Program-made: the position numbers and the translations under genes | Shown here: positions 26,330-36,439 of the stretch, one piece after another | Position numbering within the stretch: position 1 is the first letter of the stretch | How the letters are laid out: each line of letters opens with the position of its first letter | Notes under the pieces: generated by a model | Told to the model about the DNA's origin: nothing | Seen by the model: the letters and a program-made list of their open reading frames with translations, nothing else | The model's database searches: none | From: Mugil cephalus | Taxonomy: Eukaryota; Chordata; Actinopteri; Mugiliformes; Mugilidae | Reading direction: 5' to 3' | Assembly: GCF_022458985.1 (NCBI RefSeq) | Contig: NC_061783.1 | Location: 1,704,413 to 1,768,412, forward strand | DNA length: 64,000 nt

Positions 26330-26486
26330 CGTCCAACTACCACAGTGTGCGGTATCTGCAGCTTTCCGTGTGTCACCGTGAGAGCACAGCCTTTGGGGCG
26401 TGGGCAGAGCAGAATAACAGCGAAAACAGAACTGAGGAAGCCATGTTTTGACCGACGACGGCAACAACTACAGACTTATAGCCGAG
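26330..26486 (+). promoter_or_regulatory. Putative promoter and non-coding first exon of gene A
   Basis: This is a CpG-containing island in A/T-rich DNA. It ends at a donor (GCCGAG then GTAACT, cut after 26486), which could splice to the acceptor at 27749. It contains GAAAACAGAACT at 26422-26433, one base off an ISRE core, and a minimal upstream frame ATGTTTTGA at 26443-26451. There is no clear TATA box. The assignment to gene A is inference from position and splice signals. Confidence 0.5.
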
Positions 26487-26621
26487 GTAACTATTTACTT
26501 TTACTTAAGTTTATTCGATAAACTTTATTTAGGATTCATCTTGAATATTTTTCAACAATACTTTAGATTTATTTATTTCAGATTCGACTACTTTAAAATA
26601 CTTAAAACATAAATGACGACT

Positions 26622-26631
26622 TTTGTATCTA

Positions 26632-26707
<76 letters not shown>
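26622..26707. repeat. (TA)n microsatellite
   Basis: About 40 TA units are preceded by two CTAT units. It lies in the proposed first intron of gene A. Confidence 0.95.
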
Positions 26708-26708
<1 letters not shown>

Positions 26709-27767
26709 CTATAGCTTTATTGGATTTTATGCTGCTAAGAGTATTTATTTTACAATATTTTAGTTACAATATATTTCAATGTGTCACAGTTAAGGTGGTT
26801 GCGTTGAGGGAGGCTCCAGGAAATGCTGATCGCTTATTGCGCAGTCAATATTCTCCTGATGTGTCCGCACGTTACTGCGTCACTACGTCACTCTCATCTA
26901 ACCTGAAATGTGAGACGCATTCAGGTGCGAAACGTGTATTTGGCAAAACATACCAAAGTACATGTGTTCAAAAACACGGCATATTGTCTCTTAAAATCTT
27001 GTATTAATTTTAAATAATCTTTAAAATGAAAAATAAACGAAACTTTTTTCAGGACTTTGTGGCAAGAGAAGAGAAACCAATTCTAATCTACATGCGGGAC
27101 ATCGCCTTCAGGCTGTTTCTAGTTATCAGAAATTGTTTTAATTAATAACATACACTGAAAGTGTATTTTATTTATTTTTTTTTTTTTTTTAATTTTTTTT
27201 AGAAATTGTTAATTATGTGTATTGTTTTTTGTTTTGTTTCATTTTGGTTATTTTAATACATTAAAAAATATTTTAAAGGCTTTTTATATTTGTTAATCTT
27301 CATCTTGCTGTCCAGAAGTCTTCAGAGTTTATGTTTTTTTTCTTTCATTTTTGTTCTCACAGTAGGTCTGTCCAAAGATATTATTATAGATTGTAATCAC
27401 AGAAGATTAACTGCCTGGTGTGGATTAGCTATTTCAGATCTGTGGTTTTAAGAAAAGTTCCAAATTCTGGTCAGTTAAATATTATATAATGAAACTAAAT
27501 ATAAACATTAAATATCATGTTACATAAGCAGATAATATGTGACATATGATAAGTGTCCCCTGCTACTGGATCTGAACTGGGAATGTTGTGGTGGTATAAC
27601 CATATTTTAACCATAACACACAAGGAGGCCCTGTAGTATTTATTCTATTTCTGTTAACATGTATCAGTATTGTTACTTTCTGGTAATGTTGTATGTTTCT
27701 TGCTTTTCATTTTTCTTTCTTTGCTTTTTCCTTTTCTTTCTCTTTCTAGATAACAATAAAAAAGAAA

Positions 27768-30054
27768 ATGCTGCTTGAGTCAGGAAATTGCTGGTAAGAA
27801 TCAATTTTCTCAATTCAGTAACCTCGGGATGTGAGTCAGTTCCATTGAGTGACGAGGCTTTGAGTCAGTCTGAAATATGTGGCACCACCCAAGTAAGGTG
27901 GAAGTGAGTGGGATTTTTATGTGCTGCTCAAAGCATGGAAATTTTTGAAAGTTTCCTTCTGTATTCTACTGTTATTTTTTTCCATATCACTAATTTTGAC
28001 AAATCACTCATGAATCAGAGATTTCAAAGCAGAGAACAAACTAATTTTCACCATAAGACCAGCAAATACAATAGAAAATGCTTTATTGGGCAAGGAAAGC
28101 GAGAAACTTACAAACATGAGGATAACTAGAGACCATAAGGTTAAGCAATCTTGCAAGTAAACATGTGTGTTTACCGATATATTTGCAATGAGAAGCTTGG
28201 GACAGCTTTTAAAAGGCGTTCGGATAAGGAACACAAACATTGAACTCCATGAGCCGTTTGGACCTGGACCACTAAACCCCCTCCATACCACAAAGGCCTG
28301 TAAGGAGACAAGGAAAGAGGACCAGTCCACACAAGAGTCAGAATATTAATCACGCAGAGCAAGAAGAGACAAGCTGCAGCTGGATGTTAGAGCCCCAGAG
28401 CAAACAGTAACTCGGCCTCCTACAAGATAAATGCCTGCACAATCAGCAAAATGTTCTCTAACTTGAGTTTGTTATATATACACTTTCAAATTAATTGGCT
28501 CAATTAAAATGAGAAGTGTCATGCAGAGTGTGAAACTGTGAAGAATCAAAGAAGATGTTGCGCAATTCCTAGGTTCTTGGTTCTTCTGAGCACATACTGG
28601 ACCCGGACTGCAAAACTACTCATACGGAGACATCATTCGCACCAGGTGGAGAAGAGACAAGAAGGAGCAGGATGAAACAAGTAATTGCAGATCACATACT
28701 TGTGTAATGCTTAATGGTTACCATCCAAGATGAGAGGATTGAACAAAGACCTGTTTCTGCCAGTACAGACCGAAGCCATGACCTAAACTGAGACCAAGTC
28801 CTGAGAAGAGGAAGAAATAAAGACCAAAGATGAGAGATGGTTTAGACCAAAGGAATGTGGTAAATGAAACTGAGTAGGAAAGAGGGCAGTTTGCATTCTT
28901 AAGCTCATGGCTGTTGAACATGCAAAGTGATGCTATGACTTTCAGAAAAGTTAAGGACAGCTTTCATGAGCAGGACAGACATAAAATGCAGTTACTTTGG
29001 CAGTGAGTTTTGTACATCGAGAATAACTGACGGATATCGGTAACTTAAGTGCTGGAATCAGTATACATTAGAACAGGTTACAAAGTAAAAGTCCCTTTTG
29101 TAAATCTAGCATTTATATTTTTCAGGTTGGCAGAGGTTGCGTCTGGTTGTCCACCTTCCAAAAGAAGAAAAGGTAGGCTATACAGAATCAGAATCATACA
29201 CACACTTCTCTCCCACATTACAAAAACCAAGAATGTATGTTTATATATTTTTCATGTTCTTCAGACTCCTCACATCCACCCAATGGTCACCGGCAGGTGT
29301 CAGAGCTTGTCCTCACACACAGAGGTGATGAGATCCGCTTAAAGAAACCAGCTGGCGCCACAATGATAATAGGCCCCCTAGAGGACACCGTTTACAGAGG
29401 GGGCCAGCGTGAGGTGTATGGGTGGGGGCATTTCTTCCTTCCTGAGTCAGTAAACATGACAGTTGTAGGTGTAGTGAAGGGCATCTCATGCCCTGGTGAC
29501 CAGGTAGTTGTTATGACATGTGAGAACAACAAGGTGTACGCGTATGATGGAGAGGAGCTGCATCCTGTGGCTTCAGACCTGAAGTGTTTACTTGATGAGG
29601 GGATGAATTATCCAGCATCAAAGTCCTATTACAAGGGGGAGGCCTTCAAAGATATGGTGAGTATAATCACAGGGAATTAGTAGAGTTTTGTGACTGGTGT
29701 CTTAAATGATCTCTGACACTTAACCATTGATATCATTTTTGTGTATAGACCAAAGACGACTGGGCAGCTGTGAGGAATAGCGATGTAGGGAAGAGGTTGG
29801 ACCAAGAGCATAATAAGCTAGTGACAGCAAATAAGTCCAGATTCCTGGAGAATCTCAGAATCAGCAGAAGCAACAGAGGTATGTATATTTATTTATGTTG
29901 CAGGATTAAAGTTAAGGTTCTAACCTTTTGTCCTTTTTCATATTTAAAACATTGAAGCTTTGCAAAGGTGTGGTTGTATGTATGTCATGTAGCCTGCTGA
30001 ATAACTGCAAAATAGTAATCTTTGTCTTTCTCTGTTCTAGGGTTGGTCAGCTGA
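27768..30054 (+). CDS. Gene A: unrecognised 202-aa protein, spliced
   Basis: Five coding exons fit together with matching phases and good GT/AG sites: 27768-27793, 29126-29172, 29265-29656, 29749-29878 and 30041-30054. The small first exon (MLLESGNCW) follows the acceptor TTTCTCTTTCTAG and supplies two bases of the Trp codon completed by the next exon. Visible features: a basic PSKRRK patch (possible nuclear signal) near residue 20, then one compact domain of about 130 residues with motifs RGDEIRLKKPAGATMIIGPL, YGWGHFFLPES, CPGDQVVVMTC and NNKVYAYDGEELHPVASDL. A charged helical tail follows (KDDWAAVRNSDVGKRLDQEH). No signal peptide or membrane segment is seen. Two overlapping AATAAA signals at 30280-30290 close the gene. 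I do not recognise the family. It could be a fish-specific gene; a host gene borrowed by a mobile element is also possible. Confidence 0.65.
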
Positions 30055-30279
30055 CAACAGCCATTCCAGTGACTCATACCTCTGTATGTGGATTCAAGTT
30101 TTGCATAATGTGGGACTTTGTCAAAGACTGTTGCAGTGTTGAGATCTGACTGACTGAGCTTCAGTTCTTTGTGGAGGGCATCTGGTGCCTGCGTTCAGAG
30201 GCCCACGCCTACAAAGCAGCTTTTACGTGTACTGGGAGGATAGTGCAATTGTGTTGTTGAATATACATTTTGCATGTGT

Positions 30280-30290
30280 AATAAAATAAA
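30280..30290 (+). terminator. Polyadenylation signals of gene A
   Basis: AATAAAATAAAG contains two overlapping AATAAA hexamers about 230 nt after the gene A stop codon, followed by a T/G-rich stretch (TTGTTTGTGCAGTGTGTTTG). Confidence 0.6.
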
Positions 30291-30758
30291 GTCTTATACG
30301 TTGCTATAAGTCTCCGTATTGTTTGTGCAGTGTGTTTGTGTTTTGACTTGAATTAAGTGGCCTGAAATCAAAACAAAGTCTCATAGATCGCTTTCAAGGC
30401 AGCCATATTGAATGGAAAGCACAAGTATAATCTAAGGTGTGTCCCGGACCGATTCCAGCAAGTGTTCCAATAAAACATGGCTGTGAACCAACATATACAA
30501 TGTAACCTCCCTGAAGTGAACGCAGACATTATACCTGTTCTGCTATGACATGTCAGAACATCTGTCTTCACCATCACCCTCTGCTCTGACTGAGAAAACC
30601 ACATCAAAAGTGCATTAGTGTATGGCTTCACTAGAGTAATGAAGAAGGACTTGTTTTTCTCTCTGTCTCTAACATCCACAAACTGGATGGTTTAGATAAC
30701 AACACGTCATGGAAATAAAAAAGTTTGAAGCCAGAGGAGGGACTTATTTGACTGTGTC

Positions 30759-31390
30759 AGTTTCGTTTCTTCTGAACACATTTCATGTACACAGAAACAG
30801 AACTGTTCATGAAAACGAAACAATGAACACAAAACGTCCACAAAAGTAAAACAGGGTTATAAACACTGAACTTAGTGTATAGAAGGGTCTACAAGATACA
30901 TTCTACATGGAAATGTATCAGCTATACACCCACAGCTACACATCTGTTTTTTTATACTGTTCATTTAATCTGGTTTCTGTCGTTTGAGATGAATCTTTAT
31001 TACATTTTGCCTATTTAAATACAACTGCTTTTTCAGCTGCATAGGGTAACCTCCTAAACCCCTAACAACAACTAAAATAATCATGTTTAGGTCCATCCTA
31101 GAGTTTTACAGCTCATAACTGGGTGTGTGAAGTCAAGTTTCCTCTGCCGGCTATTGCACAATTCCACACTTGGGCATTTCCTGATTGGTTTGATGCAGCG
31201 TAAACCAGTTGCCGTGTAACACATCTCTACATATTTTATTTATTTATTAATTTTTACGGGTGAATATTTTATTTGATCACTAATACTGAAACGATTGATC
31301 ATGCTCTGGGCTTAAACTACAGCGGGTCATCTCTTGGACACAGAAAAACTACAAGGAGTTTGAATCAAGAGGAGTCAGTTTCATTTTTTC
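30759..31390. promoter_or_regulatory. Cluster of IRF/ISRE-like motifs upstream of gene B
   Basis: Several interferon-response-like motifs lie within 650 bp of the gene B start: AGTTTCGTTTCTTC (30759), GAAACAGAACT (30794), GAAAACGAAACA (30811, a full GAAANNGAAA core) and AGTTTCATTTTTTC (31377, one base off the ISRE consensus AGTTTCNNTTTC). Such motifs also occur by chance in A/T-rich DNA, so the functional reading is inference. Confidence 0.35.
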
Positions 31391-31400
31391 AGAAGTTACG

Positions 31401-32777
31401 ATGGTGAGTGTCTGCTTTCAAGTGGAGTCATTTAGTTTTGATTCTATATTTACAGTATTTTGTAGAGACTACATATAACACCATGAACTATTACATTACT
31501 AATTTAATTTCTGTTTTGTGTATGTGTTCAATTTCAGCCACCTGTTACCAGGAAAGCAAAGTGAGTTACTTGAACAACAGAGACACAAGTTTATGACTAC
31601 ATTGTGCTCTTTTAATCACTGATGCTTATTATTTTAGAAAAGAGTTTCTAAAAGAAGAAGAGTTTGAGATATTCAGAAGGAATGCTTCTATGCTTATCGA
31701 AAAAATGGTGGAACTGAGTTGCCAAACTCCAAAAGATAGTACTGTGTTAGTGGATGAGGTATGTGGACATAATATATGCATTGTCAATACATTTTAAACA
31801 CATTTATCATTTGCAACACAAGAAATTTCTGCCTCTACATGGTTACAGGCTCTTCACAGTATCTTCTTTTTGGGAGGAATAAACAATCCACCGTGCCCCC
31901 CAGAAGTTATCATCACAGATATGGAAATTTTAAATTCACTGAAGGAATCCTATCCAAAGCCTTTTGAACTCTATTCCATTCAACTACCCAAGCGACATCC
32001 ATTTTCATGTGTTCTCGATATGGTGAGACTCTTCTTGTAGAATAAAACAAAATTTTGCTGTTTATACATAAATGCATTTTATGAACACAGAGCTCAATTC
32101 AGTAAATATTGCATCATTTGTGATGATATTTGTAATTGTTGCAGATTGTCCAGGTGACTGGTCGAGAGAAAGAAAACGGCATCAAAGAGAAACTCAAAGA
32201 GCTCATCCGTCAGCTGAAGCAAGATGCTAGATCAAAGATCTTGTACTCCTTCACCATCTGTGTGTCTTACATCGACATCCCAGATCCAGTCAAGTACTAC
32301 GGTGTCTCCATGTCCACTACTGGTCGTACTGCTGGGAAAATAATGGTTGGTGCCTCCTGTCTAAGTGCTTGGGATGATGATGTAGCCGGAGCAGTGATGA
32401 CCTACAATCCAGATAAGTCCAAAAAGAAATACTTTGATGGAACCATTATACTACCTGACTCTGTCAGGTGTGAGTCATTTAAACTTGATAGTGGAGAAAA
32501 AATGAATCCTTGCAGATCATGTGGAAATCTGTTTGGTTTGCAAACAGATGAAAACACAGATGAATGGCCCTATGGCAACTGTGCAGAAGCTGAAAGTGTG
32601 AGTGAGCTGCTGAAAAGTGAGCATCAAGTCAAAGAACAAGTACGAGCACGACATAGATCAGATGAAAACAGGCAGAAGGCTAGAAATGCTGTTTTGAAAC
32701 AACTCAAGAGTGAACTGGAAAACACTGATTTTAAATGGGACAACAATTTCTACACTCCACAAAGGATCACATATTAA
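31401..32777 (+). CDS. Gene B: unrecognised 317-aa protein with Cys cluster, spliced
   Basis: Five exons join in phase: 31401-31403 (ATG only), 31538-31560, 31638-31758, 31849-32022 and 32145-32777. The start is followed at once by GTGAGT, so the ATG-only exon is inferred. The N-terminus is basic then acidic-helical (PPVTRKAKKEFLKEEEFEIF). Next come LHSIFFLGGINNPPCPPEV, FELYSIQLPKRHPFSCVLDM, a charged helix GIKEKLKELIRQLKQDARSK, and a beta-rich core YGVSMSTTGRTAGKIMVGAS and FDGTIILPDSVRCESF. The C-terminal part has NPCRSCGNLFGL and WPYGNCAEAESVSELL, a CxxC plus CAE arrangement able to bind zinc. A Lys/Arg-rich helix and FYTPQRITY end the protein. There is no signal peptide or membrane segment. 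PCxxC and CAE recall nucleic-acid deaminases, but their order is reversed from the usual CAE...PCxxC, so I do not assign that activity. The family is not recognised. Confidence 0.75.
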
Positions 32778-33317
32778 AAGTGGATGTAGTTATTGGATAT
32801 AAAAAAAATCATTTGTATAGTTAATGTTTCACAATGCTTCCAGGTTGTGAAATATTTATTTATTTATAGGGCTATAGGCTTTGATTGGAACAATTAGCTC
32901 AATTAGCTGCGTTTCCATTACAGTTTTTCGCAAAAAAAGGTGAAAGGTGTTTTACGAATGAGCTGTAACTCTCATAACAGTAATATGCCTGACATGCATC
33001 ATCTCGAAAAAAGTGTTTCCATTGCACTTTTGCAATACACTGTTATATCAGAAAGACCACCTCATGAAAGCATAAAGGTGTTTTAGCGATATTTGAGAGT
33101 TTTTTTTTGAAATATAGGAGTTTCCATTAGTTTTTTATTGTGATATTTAGGTATTTCATTAATGGACACACAGCAATTATTGTAATGAAATTCTTGATTG
33201 CTATCTAGAATTCTGGCAATCTGGGAAAAAAATGGTTACATATAACAAAAGCATATTTTTGCAACCTCAGTGGGAACTCAGTCAGACAACATTGAAGCAT
33301 TTACATTTTGAAAGAAA

Positions 33318-33323
33318 TAAAAG
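33318..33323 (+). terminator. Candidate polyadenylation signal for gene B
   Basis: AATAAA lies about 540 nt after the gene B stop codon. It is the first canonical hexamer downstream, so it is a plausible but untested 3' end. Confidence 0.35.
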
Positions 33324-33534
33324 GCTATCATATTTGGATAATTTGCAACCAGACTGAAATCACCATTATGAGGTCAACATCTTTCCGTGGAACAAGGCTT
33401 GTTGCGTATAATTTCAAAGGAGAAGAAGGATCACAAAGACATATGTCAAAATGACAAAATCACAGTCCAGTCAGAAAAAACTGACTCATGTGACCACTTC
33501 AACTGAAAAAGGCAGTCGTTATTGGGAAAGAAGC

Positions 33535-33610
33535 AGGGTACACTCTGGACAGGTCGCCAGTCCATCAGAGGGATATCACAACGAATGCTCCCATGCACGC
33601 TGACGACCAA
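33535..33610 (-). mobile_element. End fragment of the teleost SINE-like repeat
   Basis: CTGGACAGGTCGCCAGTCCA, followed by 'tcagaggg', is the familiar terminal segment of the same dispersed fish repeat seen at 53695-53945, here in reverse orientation. Only about 75 bp remains. Confidence 0.5.
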
Positions 33611-34347
33611 CCCTGCCACCAGCAAAATGGGAACAAAGCTGAAGTCACTGTGAAGTTGAAAATGTGCCACTTCACCTTTGGAAAGAAAAAAAGAGTCCAT
33701 CAGAAGAATCTAGCAATAAGATGTATTCTAAAGATGTGGGCAGTACTCTACTGTACACTGCTTGGCACTCGAGGGCCAATGAAGACAAATTTCCTGGAGC
33801 AACAGAGCAAGTTTCTGAAAATGGATAAAAACCAATGGATGATAAAAATCGATGTGAACAGTAGAGTTGCTCATGTATATGTATGTATAAATATGCTGTT
33901 ATCAATAAAGCTGTGGAAAAAAGAATGTGTTCTGTTATTTCTCTGGCAGACATGACACTCCATCCGTGGACTGATTTACTTTACACATTTCACAAAAAGG
34001 AAAAAGGGAAACAGACAAACTGACAAGGGACAAAGGACAAAGGGCTGACGACTTAATGCAAGAGATTCCAAAATAGAACAACCCAATCACAAAAGAAAAC
34101 CAAAAACCAACCAAGTAACTGGGACCAAAAGAGTCAAGAGTTCTTGCAGACCCTGAAACTTCAGAACTGAAGGTGCCAGGCTCGGGATTTTGCCAACAAG
34201 AATGGCTGCTCAGGGTGGCTGAGACCATCTGGAGGCTGAGCAGTCAACAGGCTGAGCAGTCAACAGGATTTGCTGAAGGCATCAGCCCAGAGGTGAAGGT
34301 GGAACCCTTCTGAAGGTTGGGTGTTCAACAGTGAAGATTTTCTTCAG

Positions 34348-34923
34348 GTTGATGTCAAAGGCCCTCCACAACCCTGGCAGAAGGCAGGTGGAAATGACAA
34401 AGATCCTCTGGTTGTTAACCAGAAGCTCGTGAAGTTGATCAACCAAGAAGCAGCTCCTATTATGGCATCATCAGGCAGTGGCAGCCCAAGCTATGGCACC
34501 CATAAACCATGGAAGGTATGGGCCTGATGTTCACAGAACTACAAGGAGAAACTTGAGCATAGATGCTTTCATATGCCACATTGAAATGTCTCTCTCATGT
34601 CTCTTTCTCTATCTATGTGCCCCATCTCCCTCTTGCCTTTCTACAAGACTTCCAGTAGCATGAAGCTGTGTGTTTCTGATCTGCAGTCCTGGACCCACTC
34701 AACATATCCAGTGTTCATTCCCACAGAACAGTTACACATCCTTTTCCAATCAATTCATAATATTTGTTCTTATGTTCATACATTTTGAAAGACTGCTCAT
34801 CTGTAACATAAACAACTATCATTGTGGATGTAGTTTTCTCTCTGTATACGGCCAACTCAGGAGGTGCCTTGGGAACAGGACAAGTTCCGCGATGTGCTGG
34901 GAAGCAAGATCTTCATCAACTGA
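34348..34923 (+). CDS. Two orphan 3'-terminal exons of an unidentified gene
   Basis: Exon 34348-34515 (acceptor TTTTCTTCAG, donor AAG then GTATGG) and exon 34861-34923 (acceptor after a T/C-rich tract) are both bounded in phase 0. Joined, they encode 76 residues ending in a stop: GPPQPWQKAGGNDKDPLVV, NQKLVKLINQEAAPIMAS, then THKPWK joined to EVPWEQDKFRDVLGSKIFIN. Codon use looks protein-like, and a W/P-rich C-terminus is visible. No upstream exon or start was found, so this may be a broken gene duplicate or the tail of an undetected gene. The product is not recognised. Confidence 0.35.
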
Positions 34924-35551
34924 ATAACTTAACTAACGCTGTCCTGAGTAGCAAGATTCCTCAACGAAGCTGGGCAGCAGTACGTACGTGACGTTGGATA
35001 AGAGGAACACTGTGGAAATGACAATGGGAGATGGGTATCTGTGATGTTCTATGTGGCTTTGCGCTATCTGACCAGGCTGCCAGGTTGAGGAACATCTGGC
35101 TGATTACTCACCAGCTTAAGGCAAGCCAGCACGGGAGCTGACTGGAGGTTCAAATTCAGAGGTCTAGCAGGCCCTATGATAAACTCAGCATAGAGTCCAC
35201 AAGAAACACAAAGGATGTTCAGCAAATTCCTCTTAATATTGGTAATGTCTTTCAAATATCCAATCAGCCGAGAAATAAGAAAATATTTTTTTCATTATGT
35301 TTCCTACTTTCAGCTTGCGCTCAGTGTCTGTAATGTTCTCAGGGATTCACTTACCTTTTTAGAGAGAATAAGTAACAAAAAAGAATGACAGTCATGCTTG
35401 CATATTCCACTATAGTAATTAACATGTCTCTCTCTGTGTTTCTTTCTCTTTCCCCCTTACCCCATCTACCCCTTGCTTTTCTCTGAATGTCCCTGGCCTG
35501 GAGCTGCGTGTTTCTGATCTGCGGTCCTGGCCCCACCAACCCCACCCCAGT

Positions 35552-35614
35552 GTTCCTGTCAGTTACTTTATTTATTTATTTATTTATCTATTTATTTATT
35601 TATTTATTTTACAG

Positions 35615-35672
<58 letters not shown>
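35552..35672. repeat. Compound microsatellite: (TTTA)n then (GT)n
   Basis: TTTA units cover about 35556-35610. After a short TA run, about 23 GT units run to 35670. Confidence 0.95.
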
Positions 35673-35859
35673 CACTTATATGTAATGTAAAAGACCATCA
35701 CTGCTGACATAGTTGTCTAATATTTCAATCACAGATGCTAAGTATATGTTTTACCCAGAGGATTTGTAAATGTATCTCCTTGTTTCTCATTCTTTCTTCT
35801 TCTCCTTTCCTTCTTTCTCTTCTATCCCATCCTTTTTTTCTGTCTTTACCTGGCTGGCC

Positions 35860-35990
35860 TCAGGCAGATGGGTCCCTCCATATGAGCCGGGTTCTGCTCA
35901 AGGTTTCTTCCTGTTCAAAGGGAGTTTTTCCTTGCCACCGTCGCCTTAGTGCTTGCTCTGGAGGTTTCAGGCTCAGTGTTGTGTAGAATA
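35860..35990 (+). mobile_element. Teleost interspersed repeat (GGTTTCTTCCTGTT family)
   Basis: Contains GGTTTCTTCCTGTTCAAAGG followed by 'gagtttttccttgcc', a sequence block that is extremely common in fish genomes. A second copy lies in the opposite orientation at 63455-63620. I do not assign a class. Confidence 0.7.
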
Positions 35991-36439
35991 CGTTAAAAAC
36001 AATTTGTCATTGTATCTAAAAAATAAAAATAATACAAAATATATTGATTTCGAGTTCATGTTTCAACCCTGCATACAGTGTTCAACAAAACTGAATATAG
36101 TATAATAAAATAAAGTTTTAGAGTAATACTGTAATTCATTTACATTTTAGACAATTATTACGTGCCAAGCTTGGATTACCTGCGTCACTGTAAAACTTCA
36201 TGCACCATCAGTCCGCTCTTCCGTGCTCACTGATATGTGCACGGATAATGCAGCACTACGTTTCACTAAGACCTACAACAGGCTCATTTCTAAGGATTTT
36301 GACATGATGATGGTTTTGTGCCATCATCCTGGTGATAGGAAGGTGACATGATGTATCATGTCATAAGGACTCTTTAGAGTGTGTTGCATATAAAGCAGAA
36401 TAAAGACAGCAAATATTATGACTTTATGCTCATAACATT

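Noticed and set aside
25905-26381. 158-codon plus-strand frame before gene A
   Set aside because: Its composition is low-complexity Ser/Phe/His, with no start context or splice support. It overlaps the putative gene A promoter.
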